Shown one piece after another: positions 7,440 to 14,797 of a stretch of DNA of 19,414 nucleotides. The first letter of the stretch is position 1; the number at the start of each line of letters is the position of its first letter. Source of the DNA: an uncultured Blautia sp. (GTDB lineage Bacteria > Bacillota > Clostridia > Lachnospirales > Lachnospiraceae). The stretch covers positions 1-19,414 of the forward strand of contig CAKRVL010000046.1 in NCBI GenBank assembly GCA_934408705.1. The letters run 5' to 3'. The notes beneath the pieces were generated by a model. That model worked only from the letters and a program-made list of their open reading frames with translations. It did not search any database and had not been told where the DNA came from. A program made the position numbers and the translations under genes.

Positions 7440-8204
7440 ATGAAAAATGAACTTTTGAAGATTGGTCCGTTTACCATATACGGATATGGGCTTATGATTG
7501 CCATAGGAATTCTGGCAGCTTATTTTACCGGAGAATACAGGGCAAAGAAGCGGAAGCTGCCGTATGAGCATGTTTTTTATCTTGTGGTATGGTGTGTTGT
7601 GGGTGGCTTTTTAGGAGCCAAGCTTTTGTACTGGATCACAGAGTGGAGGAGTATTGCAGAGGATCCGGGATTTCTAAGAGATACTCTCACAGATGGTTTT
7701 GTGGTATTTGGCGGGATCATTGGTGGAATCATTACAGCTTATGTGTACTGTAAGGTGGAAAAACTGGATTTTCTCAGATTTTTTGATACCATGATGCCGT
7801 CTGTGGCGCTGGCCCAGGGCTTTGGCAGGATAGGCTGTCTGCTGGCCGGATGCTGCTATGGCAGGGAGGCAGAGGGTGGTTTATCTGTTACCTTTCATAC
7901 CTCTGCATTTGCCCCTAATGGAGTGGCGCTGATTCCTACCCAGATTTATTCCAGTGTTCTTGATTTTCTTCATTATGGATTACTGCTGCTGATTCTGAAA
8001 AGGCAGAGAAGAGATGGAGAGACAGCAGCATGTTATCTGATTTTCTATAGTGCAGGCAGATTTGTGCTGGAATTTTTCCGTGGAGATCTGGCACGGGGAA
8101 GCGTGGGAGCTCTGTCTACGTCCCAGTTTATTTCATTGTTTACTTTTGCGGCGGGAATTGCGCTGCTGGTATTTTTTGCAGGGAAAAAGCATACTCTTAA
8201 ATAA
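7440..8204 (+). CDS. lgt: Prolipoprotein diacylglyceryl transferase family protein (Lgt-like)
   Basis: The start is the ATG at 7440, one base after the previous stop and ten bases after GGAGG (254 residues). About seven membrane segments are visible, with the N-terminal YGYGLMIAIG and the signature region GFGRIGCLLAGCCYG (about 127-141), followed by GRFVLEFFRGD (206-216). Lgt transfers diacylglyceryl from phosphatidylglycerol to the lipobox cysteine of prelipoproteins. Arginines 130 and 207 and glutamate 211 are kept, but the canonical asparagine and glutamate of the signature are both cysteine here (133, 138), and the HGG histidine is phenylalanine (90). It may be a lineage-specific true Lgt or a paralogue with another acceptor. 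It is the third gene of the operon. Confidence 0.82.
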   Translation: MKNELLKIGPFTIYGYGLMIAIGILAAYFTGEYRAKKRKLPYEHVFYLVVWCVVGGFLGAKLLYWITEWRSIAEDPGFLRDTLTDGFVVFGGIIGGIITAYVYCKVEKLDFLRFFDTMMPSVALAQGFGRIGCLLAGCCYGREAEGGLSVTFHTSAFAPNGVALIPTQIYSSVLDFLHYGLLLLILKRQRRDGETAACYLIFYSAGRFVLEFFRGDLARGSVGALSTSQFISLFTFAAGIALLVFFAGKKHTLK

Positions 8205-8219
8205 AAAAGCGAGGCAGCT

Positions 8220-9953
8220 ATGAAAAAATGGGCAGGAAAAGATGGGGAAGCTGCAGATGAGAGGCTGGAGGCTTTCTCTGATATATCTCCGGCGCAAAAT
8301 GAGATGTATGCTGATTTTATTATAAAATATATGGGCGATTTTCAAGAAGACCTGGGGGATGTCCCAGGCCTTCTTTTTCAGAAGATAAATTCAGTTTATG
8401 GAGTAGTTTACGCGCCCTTGCGGGAAATCGGAAAGCTGGATATCAATACTTATTCATATAGCTTTATTCCCAAGTGTTACACATACATGGACCTTGGCAG
8501 TCTTAGTGCCTCCGGGATCTCCAGGCTTCAGGAGCAGCCTTATTTGCAGCTGAAGGGAAAGGGAACTGCAATTGCAATTGTAGATTCCGGAATTGATTAC
8601 AGAAATCCACTTTTTCAGAACGAATTGGGCAGCAGGATCCTTTGTATCTGGGATCAGACACTGGAGGGGGATAAAAAGGAAGTCCCATATGGAAAGATTT
8701 TCTGGAAAAAGGATATTGACCGTGCTTTGGTATCCGAAAATCCTTTGGAAATCGTGCCGTCCACAGATACAAATGGGCATGGAACCAGAATGGCTGCTAT
8801 TGCAGCGGGAAATTATTTTCCGGAAGAAAACTTTTCCGGGGCAGCTCCTGAGGCAATGCTGATCGTGGTAAAAGTAAAGCAGGCAAAAAAATATCTCCGG
8901 GAGTTTTATCTTTTTCCGTCTGAAGCAGAGCTTTTTCAGGAAAACGACATTATGATGGGAATGGATTTTGCCATAAGGACTGCAAATGACAGAAATCTGC
9001 CTCTTTCGGTGTGCATTGGAATAGGCAGCAGCCAGGGAGCTCATATCGGGAAAAATCCTTTGAGCAATTATGTGGACTATATATCACAGTTTTCTTTAAA
9101 TTCTGTGTCAATTGCAGCCGGAAATGAAGGAGCAGCAAGGCATCATTATGCAGGGCGTCTTACGGACCGGGAGAGTCAGGCTGTTGCAGAGCTTCGTGTG
9201 GGAGATAAGAATCCGGGCTTTACTATGGAATTCTGGGGGGAGCCGCCGGAAATCTATCATCTTTTTTTGCAGTCACCAACAGGAGAGGTACTGGATATAA
9301 GTGCATCACTGGGAGATGTGACTCAGGTACTGTCCTTTGTTTTTGTGGAGACCAAAATAGAAGTGAACTATGTTTCTATTGAGAGACAGACCGGATATAC
9401 GCTGGTGTATTTCAGGTTTATACAGCCGGCAGCAGGAATCTGGCGGATTTTCGTGCAGGGAAGAGAGGGACAGAATGCCAGCTTTCATATGTGGCTTCCT
9501 GTGCAGGGGCTGATTTCAGAAGAAACCTATTTCCTGGAGCCTTCACCTTATAATACAATAACAGCGCCTGGGGACTCTCTGGAAAGTATTACGGTCACTG
9601 CTTATCAGTACAGGGATAACAGCTTGTATATTCAGGCAGGGCGGGGATTTATGCCAGATGGAAATGTGGTGCCCCAGGTGGCTGCTCCGGGAGTGGCGGT
9701 ACAGGTACCTGATCTAAAGGGAAATTATGGGCAGGCTTCAGGAACCAGCCTTGCCGCGGCGCAGACTGCAGGAGCGGCAGCATTGCTGTTTGAGTGGGCT
9801 GTGATACGGGGAAATCAGCCGTATTTCACAGGCTCCAGCGTAAAAAACTATATTGTAAGAGGGGCAAAAAGAGAAGACCGAATTACTTACCCTAATAGAG
9901 ACTGGGGATTTGGACGTCTGGATCTGTACCATACATTTGAACTGTTGACGTAA
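8220..9953 (+). CDS. S8 family subtilisin-like serine protease, Csp type
   Basis: This 577-residue protein carries a full subtilisin triad: aspartate 122 in AIVDSGID, histidine 187 in TNGHGTRMA, and serine 510 in SGTSLAAAQTAGAA, with oxyanion asparagine 302 in AAGNEG. Residues 1 to about 95 resemble the prodomain of Csp proteases, and an insertion of about 150 residues between asparagine 302 and serine 510 fits the jellyroll domain of that family. Csp proteins of clostridia process the cortex hydrolase SleC during spore germination, though many anaerobes have Csp paralogues of unknown role. No signal peptide is visible. It starts 15 bases after the Lgt-like gene with a weak GAGG site, and is probably the last gene of the operon. 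No germination gene is nearby. Confidence 0.88.
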   Translation: MKKWAGKDGEAADERLEAFSDISPAQNEMYADFIIKYMGDFQEDLGDVPGLLFQKINSVYGVVYAPLREIGKLDINTYSYSFIPKCYTYMDLGSLSASGISRLQEQPYLQLKGKGTAIAIVDSGIDYRNPLFQNELGSRILCIWDQTLEGDKKEVPYGKIFWKKDIDRALVSENPLEIVPSTDTNGHGTRMAAIAAGNYFPEENFSGAAPEAMLIVVKVKQAKKYLREFYLFPSEAELFQENDIMMGMDFAIRTANDRNLPLSVCIGIGSSQGAHIGKNPLSNYVDYISQFSLNSVSIAAGNEGAARHHYAGRLTDRESQAVAELRVGDKNPGFTMEFWGEPPEIYHLFLQSPTGEVLDISASLGDVTQVLSFVFVETKIEVNYVSIERQTGYTLVYFRFIQPAAGIWRIFVQGREGQNASFHMWLPVQGLISEETYFLEPSPYNTITAPGDSLESITVTAYQYRDNSLYIQAGRGFMPDGNVVPQVAAPGVAVQVPDLKGNYGQASGTSLAAAQTAGAAALLFEWAVIRGNQPYFTGSSVKNYIVRGAKREDRITYPNRDWGFGRLDLYHTFELLT

Positions 9954-9973
9954 TGGGAGAATTTTAGTATAAT
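9945..9973 (+). promoter_or_regulatory. Upstream promoter P1 of the NCS2 permease gene
   Basis: TTGACG (9945-9950) and a perfect TATAAT (9968-9973) are separated by 17 bases. The -35 box ends at the last codon of the Csp gene, so the promoter overlaps its stop codon. The start near 9980 would give a leader of about 149 bases before the permease. Inverted copies CGTAAT (9949-9954) and ATTACG (9974-9979) bracket the spacer and -10 and could bind a regulator. Confidence 0.78.
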
Positions 9974-9985
9974 ATTACGAAAAAA

Positions 9986-10042
9986 TGTGGAAATGGGAAT
10001 AATAAATATCCACAAAAATAAGAAGGCTTTTTTGTGAATATT
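9986..10042 (+). promoter_or_regulatory. Competing hairpins in the P1 leader of the permease gene
   Basis: AATAT-C-CACAAAAA (10005-10018) can pair with TTTTTGTG-A-ATATT (10029-10042), with one mismatch. The same CCACA segment can instead pair upstream, as TGTGGA (9986-9991) with TCCACA (10009-10014). The two folds exclude one another, a layout seen in attenuators and riboswitches. I recognise no known ligand-binding core. The longer hairpin could also simply end transcription of the Csp operon. Confidence 0.4.
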
Positions 10043-10069
10043 ACAGCCAAAGACTTTTAGGCAATCTAA

Positions 10070-10098
10070 TTGTTTTTGCATGCTGTATTTGGTATACT
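10070..10098 (+). promoter_or_regulatory. Downstream promoter P2 of the NCS2 permease gene
   Basis: TTGTTT (10070-10075) and TATACT (10093-10098) are separated by 17 bases. The start near 10105 gives a short leader of about 24 bases that omits the upstream hairpins. Confidence 0.65.
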
Positions 10099-10128
10099 GT
10101 AAAAAACAAAAGAAAGCAGGATAACATT

Positions 10129-11514
10129 ATGAAGAGAGGCAGTATTTTTGAAACTGATGGTATTCCCCGAATCCAGGAGGCCCTTCCCCTTGCGCTGCAG
10201 CATGTAGTTGCAATGATCGTGGGTTGTGTCACCCCTGCCATCATTGTGGCAGGTGCAGCAGGTCTGGAGAACAAGGATCAGGTTATTCTTATCCAGGCGG
10301 CTCTTGTTATTGCGGCGTTGTCCACTTTGATTCAGCTTTTTCCTATTGGGAGAAAGTTTCGGATAGGTTCGGGACTTCCTGTTATTATGGGTGTCAGCTT
10401 TGCCTATGTGCCTAGTATGCAGGCTATAGCAGATGGATATGGGATTGACACCATTTTAGGAGCCCAGATCGTAGGCGGTATTGTAGCAATTGTAATGGGA
10501 ATCATGGTGAAAAAGATCAGGGTATTTTTCCCACCATTGATCACGGGAACCGTTGTATTTACTATTGGACTTTCCCTGTATCCTACTGCAATTAATTACA
10601 TGGCAGGTGGAGTATCCAATCCGGATTATGGTTCTTGGAAGAACTGGCTGGTAGCGTTTTTCACTTTGGCAGTGGTAACTGCACTGAACCATTTTGGAAA
10701 AGGAATCTGGAAGCTTTCTTCCATTCTTATTGGTATGGTAGCCGGATATATCGTGTCTATTCCATTTGGTATGGTGAATCTGGCCAGCGTAGGCAAGGCA
10801 AGCGTATTCCAGGTACCACAGCCGCTGCATTTCGGAGTGCATTTTGAGATTTCCGCCTGTGTTGCTATCGGACTTCTCTTTGCGATTAACTCCATTCAGG
10901 CAATTGGTGATTATTCAGCAACGACTATCGGTGCCATGAATCGTACTCCTAAGGATTCTGAGCTTCAGGGCGGTATTGTGGCTTACGGTATCACCAATAT
11001 TGTAGGAGCATTGTTTGGAGGTCTTCCTACTGCCACATACAGCCAGAACGTTGGTATTGTTACTACTACCAAGGTTATCAACCGCTGGGTTCTGGGACTG
11101 GCAGCTGCGTTCCTGGGAATTGCCGGTTTTGTTCCGAAATTTTCTGCTCTTCTTACTACCATTCCGCAGTGTGTGCTGGGGGGAGCTACCGTGTCCGTAT
11201 TCGCTTCTATTGCTATGACTGGTATGAAGCTGGTAGCTTCTGCGGAGATGGATTATCGTAATTCTTCTATTGTAGGACTGGCAGCAGCACTTGGTGTTGG
11301 AGTTTCCCAGGCAAATGCAGCTCTTGCTACACTTCCTGCATGGGTGACTACTATTTTTGGAAAGTCTCCGGTTGTACTGGCAACTCTTATTGCGGTTTGT
11401 CTGAATCTGATCCTGCCGAAAGCAAGGGATGAGGAGAAGGTAGAGAAAATCCATGAAAGTGAAGTCAAGGAAAAGCTGGATGAAGATCACAGAAGCTTTG
11501 AGAATAATAAGTAA
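10129..11514 (+). CDS. NCS2 family nucleobase (uracil/xanthine/urate-type) permease
   Basis: The 461-residue membrane protein has the fold signature of the nucleobase:cation symporter-2 family, which imports purine or pyrimidine bases with H+ or Na+. LQHVVAM (23-29) in the first helix holds the conserved QH pair, SIQAIGDYSATT (about 255-266) marks the eighth helix, and SQNVGIVTTTK (305-315) matches the family QNxG-type motif. The SQNVG form and the following TTTK are closer to the xanthine/uric acid branch than to UraA, but substrate is not certain. The C-terminus is a charged cytoplasmic tail. The ATG follows a weak GCAGGA site. It is monocistronic, with two promoters upstream and a strong terminator downstream. 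No purine riboswitch core is visible. Confidence 0.9.
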   Translation: MKRGSIFETDGIPRIQEALPLALQHVVAMIVGCVTPAIIVAGAAGLENKDQVILIQAALVIAALSTLIQLFPIGRKFRIGSGLPVIMGVSFAYVPSMQAIADGYGIDTILGAQIVGGIVAIVMGIMVKKIRVFFPPLITGTVVFTIGLSLYPTAINYMAGGVSNPDYGSWKNWLVAFFTLAVVTALNHFGKGIWKLSSILIGMVAGYIVSIPFGMVNLASVGKASVFQVPQPLHFGVHFEISACVAIGLLFAINSIQAIGDYSATTIGAMNRTPKDSELQGGIVAYGITNIVGALFGGLPTATYSQNVGIVTTTKVINRWVLGLAAAFLGIAGFVPKFSALLTTIPQCVLGGATVSVFASIAMTGMKLVASAEMDYRNSSIVGLAAALGVGVSQANAALATLPAWVTTIFGKSPVVLATLIAVCLNLILPKARDEEKVEKIHESEVKEKLDEDHRSFENNK

Positions 11515-11553
11515 TAGCATGAGAATGTGTGAAAACTAAATATGGGAAAAGAT

Positions 11554-11629
11554 AAGCCCCCTTCCTCTGAGAAATGCCTGGCAGCCTGTGCCCTGGTTAT
11601 CTGGCATTAAAGAGGAAGGGGGCTTTTGA
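11554..11629. terminator. Strong bidirectional terminator between permease and PFK genes
   Basis: A perfect 15-base stem (AAGCCCCCTTCCTCT, 11554-11568, with its complement at 11611-11625) encloses further nested stems (AATGCC, 11573-11578, with GGCATT, 11603-11608). T-rich sequence follows on the plus strand, and an A-rich flank gives the same on the minus strand. It serves two convergent genes. Confidence 0.93.
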
Positions 11630-11640
11630 TTTCTTAAGTA

Positions 11641-12870
11641 TTATTTTCTATATACACACACTGGCAGTCCGTCTTTACCTATAGGCAGTTCTACATTTCC
11701 CTGGATCAGCGGACGGGCATAGCGGATGAAGTCTTCTGTTACGTCAGAGCCATCTTCAGTGATCCATGAAAGGGGAACGGTTTTCTCTTCGTTACAGATC
11801 ACATTTACATCCTCAAGACCGCATTTTACATGGTAAACGCCATCAGAGGGCTCCTGGCGGACGAAGGAGACCATTTTGCCTGTTTCGCCCTTAAGTGCTG
11901 CCTGAACACCGAAAATGCCGGCAGTAATGGCTTCCTGGCGATCTGTATCGGAAAGCATGGAAGCACTGCAGCGCTGGCTTACATTCAGCTCAATGGAACG
12001 GGCCTTTACACCGAGACGGCTGCGGACAAGGTTCTCCAGATATTTACCGCAGCCTGCCAGCATTTTGTGTCCAAAGCTGTCAGTGCCTACGGAATTATCG
12101 TATTCGCAGATGAAGGTTCCCTTATCATCATGGATTCCTTCGGAAACGCAGACAACAACATTGCAGTTTTTCTCGAAGCAGTCGTTTACCTTGGTAAGGA
12201 AAGCTTCTGTATCAAAGGCTGTCTCCGGAAGATAGATCAGAAGAGGATTGTCGCCTGTGTATTTCCGCGCCAGAGCGCCTGCTGCAGTGAGCCATCCTGC
12301 GTGACGTCCCATGATCTCTACGATGGTAACGGATTTTTTCTCATATACATTGGCATCCAGGGTAATCTCACGGACTGTGGAAGCAACATATCTGGCAGCG
12401 CTTCCGAAGCCAGGGGTGTGATCAGTGTGGATAAGATCGTTATCAATAGTCTTCGGCTCGCCAATAATGCGGATATCACTGCCTGTCATGGCAGCATACC
12501 GGGAAAGCTTACTTACAGTATCCATGGAGTCATTGCCGCCAATATAGAAGAACCAGCCGATATTCATTTCTTCAAATTTACGGAAAAGCTCAGGGTATAC
12601 CGGATCCTCTAAGGATTCAGGAAGCTTATAGCGGCAAGAGCCGAGATAAGCGCCTGGTGTGTAGGTAAGATACTCCAGTGTTTCATCAGGAAGTGCTTCC
12701 TCAAAGTCCAGAACAGTACCCTTAAGAAAACCCTCGATACCATTTATCATGCCATAAACATGTCCTATTTCTTCCTGGCGGATTCCTTCAGAAACCACGC
12801 CATAAAGGCTGCTGTTAATAACTGCAGTAGGTCCGCCGGACTGACCGACGATCAGATTCTTTTTTGCCAT
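11641..12870 (-). CDS. 6-phosphofructokinase, pyrophosphate-dependent type
   Basis: The 409-residue cytoplasmic enzyme should convert fructose 6-phosphate to fructose 1,6-bisphosphate in glycolysis. The N-terminal VGQSGGPTAVIN (8-19) is the phosphoryl-donor loop. GGNDS (111-115) has aspartate where ATP enzymes have glycine, and PKTIDND (139-145) has the lysine typical of PPi-dependent enzymes instead of the GTIDND form, so pyrophosphate is the likely donor. MGRHAGW (187-193) binds the sugar phosphate. PPi enzymes usually have GGDDS, so the asparagine is a minor variant. The length suits the shorter PPi-PFK class. GGGAGG precedes the ATG. It is transcribed alone, divergently from the MoxR/VWA module. 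Confidence 0.9.
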   Translation of the reverse strand: MAKKNLIVGQSGGPTAVINSSLYGVVSEGIRQEEIGHVYGMINGIEGFLKGTVLDFEEALPDETLEYLTYTPGAYLGSCRYKLPESLEDPVYPELFRKFEEMNIGWFFYIGGNDSMDTVSKLSRYAAMTGSDIRIIGEPKTIDNDLIHTDHTPGFGSAARYVASTVREITLDANVYEKKSVTIVEIMGRHAGWLTAAGALARKYTGDNPLLIYLPETAFDTEAFLTKVNDCFEKNCNVVVCVSEGIHDDKGTFICEYDNSVGTDSFGHKMLAGCGKYLENLVRSRLGVKARSIELNVSQRCSASMLSDTDRQEAITAGIFGVQAALKGETGKMVSFVRQEPSDGVYHVKCGLEDVNVICNEEKTVPLSWITEDGSDVTEDFIRYARPLIQGNVELPIGKDGLPVCVYRK

Positions 12871-12911
12871 TTTGGTGAAACCTCCCGTTTTTATATTAAT
12901 AGCTTTATTAG

Positions 12912-12928
12912 TTACTGATGAACAGTAA
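12912..12928. promoter_or_regulatory. Inverted repeat at the PFK transcription start
   Basis: TTACTG (12912-12917) and CAGTAA (12923-12928) are perfect inverted halves with a five-base gap. They lie immediately downstream of the PFK -10 box, covering the predicted start, as a repressor operator or a small 5' hairpin would. The binding protein is unknown. Confidence 0.45.
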
Positions 12929-12932
12929 TTTT

Positions 12933-12961
12933 ATTATAACAGGAGATTGGCAATGTGGCAA
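12933..12961 (-). promoter_or_regulatory. Promoter of the phosphofructokinase gene
   Basis: On the minus strand, TTGCCA (12961-12956) and TATAAT (12938-12933) are separated by 17 bases. The predicted start near 12926 gives a leader of about 55 bases. Confidence 0.8.
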
Positions 12962-12976
12962 ATCAATGTGACAAAT
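12951..12976. repeat. 13-base tandem direct repeat between divergent promoters
   Basis: CAATGTGGCAAAT (12951-12963) is followed at once by CAATGTGACAAAT (12964-12976), identical at 12 of 13 positions. The first copy contains the PFK -35 box and the second lies upstream of the -35 of the opposite gene. It could be a tandem operator; no regulator is assigned. Confidence 0.6.
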
Positions 12977-12989
12977 CAGAAAAATCCGA

Positions 12990-13018
12990 TTGTGGGAAGG
13001 TAACAGATGGATTATAAT
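12990..13018 (+). promoter_or_regulatory. Promoter of the MoxR/VWA module
   Basis: TTGTGG (12990-12995) and a perfect TATAAT (13013-13018) are separated by 17 bases. The start near 13025 gives a leader of about 35 bases to the ATG at 13060. It fires divergently from the PFK promoter 28 bases away. Confidence 0.75.
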
Positions 13019-13059
13019 AGTGGTTAGGGAAACTGCAAAAAAGAAAGCAGGGCTTACAG

Positions 13060-13413
13060 ATGGAAAAAGAGAAGGATATTTTATACCGGAAATTTCAGAC
13101 AACAGGCCAGGAAAGAATCAGGCTTGCCTGTGCGCTGGAGGGCTTTTTGAACGGAGAAAATATTGGAAATGAAGAGAAAGAGGTTTACAGTCAGTACCTT
13201 AAACGACGGATCCGGCCAGCTATGGAGACGTTAATTCTGGATGAAAATGTATTAGGAATGGAGCTTCTGGAGGCTCATAACTGGTTTGGAGAAGAGGAAT
13301 TGGAGAGCTTTATCTGCACTGCCAGAAAGGAGCGAAGGCTGGAAAGTCTGGTATGGCTGATGGAGCTAAAGAATCGGAAATACGGATATAAAGAGAAAAT
13401 ATTTAACCTATAA
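13060..13413 (+). CDS. Small helical protein of unknown function, first gene of MoxR/VWA module
   Basis: I do not recognise a named family. The 117-residue product is rich in Glu, Lys and Leu, with no signal peptide or membrane segment, and is probably all helical. Its C-terminal half (about 73-108, AHNWFGEEELESFICTA through WLMELKNRKYG) resembles a helix-turn-helix repeat unit of the kind ending in LLELKxxxG found in some uncharacterised clostridial proteins; this is from memory, not a search. The start ATG has only a weak GCAGGG upstream, but it suits the promoter. It lies 19 bases before the VWA gene and should be cotranscribed, so it may be an adaptor for the VWA/AAA pair. Such placement is inference. 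Confidence 0.7.
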   Translation: MEKEKDILYRKFQTTGQERIRLACALEGFLNGENIGNEEKEVYSQYLKRRIRPAMETLILDENVLGMELLEAHNWFGEEELESFICTARKERRLESLVWLMELKNRKYGYKEKIFNL

Positions 13414-13432
13414 AAGGGAATATAACAGAATT

Positions 13433-14758
13433 ATGCAGGAAAATAAAGATAGAGATAAACACCTGAACATAGTGGAATTTAAGGGACGAAATCAGCAATA
13501 TGAAGAGCTTGGAAGGAGGATTTTGTATACCTGCCGGAATGAAGTATGTGCTAGATTTCCATTCCTTTTCCGGGCCGTATCAGGGCTTTCACTGATAGTA
13601 GAAGGAGATGTTCTTGAGGGGATTGGAACAGACGGAGATGTTATAATTGGTAATCCTCTGTTTCTGATCCGCACCTGGTCAGAGTCACCAAGTCGCCTGA
13701 AAAGAGGCTACCTTCATATGCTTTTTCACTGCCTTTATCAGCATCCTTTTATAGCTGAAAAGGCAGAAAAAAGACTGTGGAAGCTGGCGTGCGATCTGTC
13801 TGTAGAGCTTCTGCTTGAATATAATATTCCTGCAAAAATGTGGCAGCTATCACCTGAAATACAAGAAAAAAGAAGGAGAGTTCTGGCCTATTTTAAGAAG
13901 GAAAATCCTTCTGCACAAGTATTATATCAGCAGTTAAAGTTGGACAAAATTCCATTTGAAATCGGGGAAATGGAAGACATTTTTTCTTTTGATGACCATT
14001 CTTTATGGAAGTATGATTCGAGAAATTCAGAGAAAAAACGAGATAAATGGGAGAAGCTTTTAACATATACCACAGTGGGAAGGGAACGTCAGAAGCACCG
14101 GATTGGAGTCACTGCCGGCAGTCGGGAGGAAGAGCTGGATGAGTTATATAAAAGCCGTTATGACTACAGGAAATTTCTTCGGAAATATGCATTTCCAAGG
14201 GAAGAGCTTCTGTTGGACGAGGAAAGCTTTGATTATATTTTTTATAATTTAGGAATGGAACAATATGGAAATCTGCCTCTTATCGAACCATTGGAATATA
14301 AAGAAGTGAATCGTCTGGAGGAGCTGGTGATCGCCATTGATACTTCAGGCTCCTGTTCAAAGACTTTGGTACAGCGTTTTCTTGGGGAAACTTACCAGAT
14401 CCTTAGCACCAGAGAGAATTTCTTTCAGCAGATGAAAGTATATATTATACAATGTGACTGTTGTATTCAGTGGTACCGAGTGATCCATTCGGAACAGGAG
14501 TGGAAGGAATGTTTAGATGAAATAACCATACAAGGGCGTGGCGGAACAGATTTCCGGCCGGTTTTTGAGTTTATCCGAAGGGAACGTAAGAAGAAGGAAT
14601 TAAAGAATCTGAAGGCTTTGATCTATTTCACTGATGGTGATGGAATTTACCCCAGACAGCAGCCGGATTACGAGACTGCTTTTGTATTTGTAAAAAAGTC
14701 GGAAAACATGAAGCTGGTGCCGGAATGGGCGCACACATTGGTTATCAGCCACATTTAA
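13433..14758 (+). CDS. DUF2201-like protein: degenerate metallopeptidase domain plus VWA domain
   Basis: The 441-residue cytoplasmic protein has two parts. Residues about 25-135 resemble the putative metallopeptidase domain found N-terminal to DUF2201: RGYLHMLFHCLYQH (91-104) gives histidines 95, 99 and 104, and LWKLACDLSVELLL (115-128) is the following conserved helix. The usual glutamate of HExxH is methionine 96. Residues about 295-441 form a VWA-like domain with a complete MIDAS: DTSGS (303-307), GRGGTD (368-373, threonine 372) and the TDGDG loop with aspartate 401. VWA proteins of this class usually work with MoxR AAA ATPases, and one is encoded directly downstream. The start has a weak AAAGGGA about 13 bases away. 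The middle region (140-290) is charged and unassigned. Confidence 0.8.
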   Translation: MQENKDRDKHLNIVEFKGRNQQYEELGRRILYTCRNEVCARFPFLFRAVSGLSLIVEGDVLEGIGTDGDVIIGNPLFLIRTWSESPSRLKRGYLHMLFHCLYQHPFIAEKAEKRLWKLACDLSVELLLEYNIPAKMWQLSPEIQEKRRRVLAYFKKENPSAQVLYQQLKLDKIPFEIGEMEDIFSFDDHSLWKYDSRNSEKKRDKWEKLLTYTTVGRERQKHRIGVTAGSREEELDELYKSRYDYRKFLRKYAFPREELLLDEESFDYIFYNLGMEQYGNLPLIEPLEYKEVNRLEELVIAIDTSGSCSKTLVQRFLGETYQILSTRENFFQQMKVYIIQCDCCIQWYRVIHSEQEWKECLDEITIQGRGGTDFRPVFEFIRRERKKKELKNLKALIYFTDGDGIYPRQQPDYETAFVFVKKSENMKLVPEWAHTLVISHI

Positions 14759-14797
14759 AATCTGATTTACTATGGGTAATCTGCGAAAGGACATAGA

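Noticed and set aside
9954..10128. Purine riboswitch upstream of the permease.
   Set aside because: The conserved three-way junction and loop sequences of that riboswitch class are not visible. Only generic stems were found.
11830..12612. Long open frame (about 260 codons) opposite the phosphofructokinase gene.
   Set aside because: It lies wholly antisense to a well-supported conserved enzyme, has no good ribosome site and reads as no recognisable protein. It is explained by the codon bias of the true gene.
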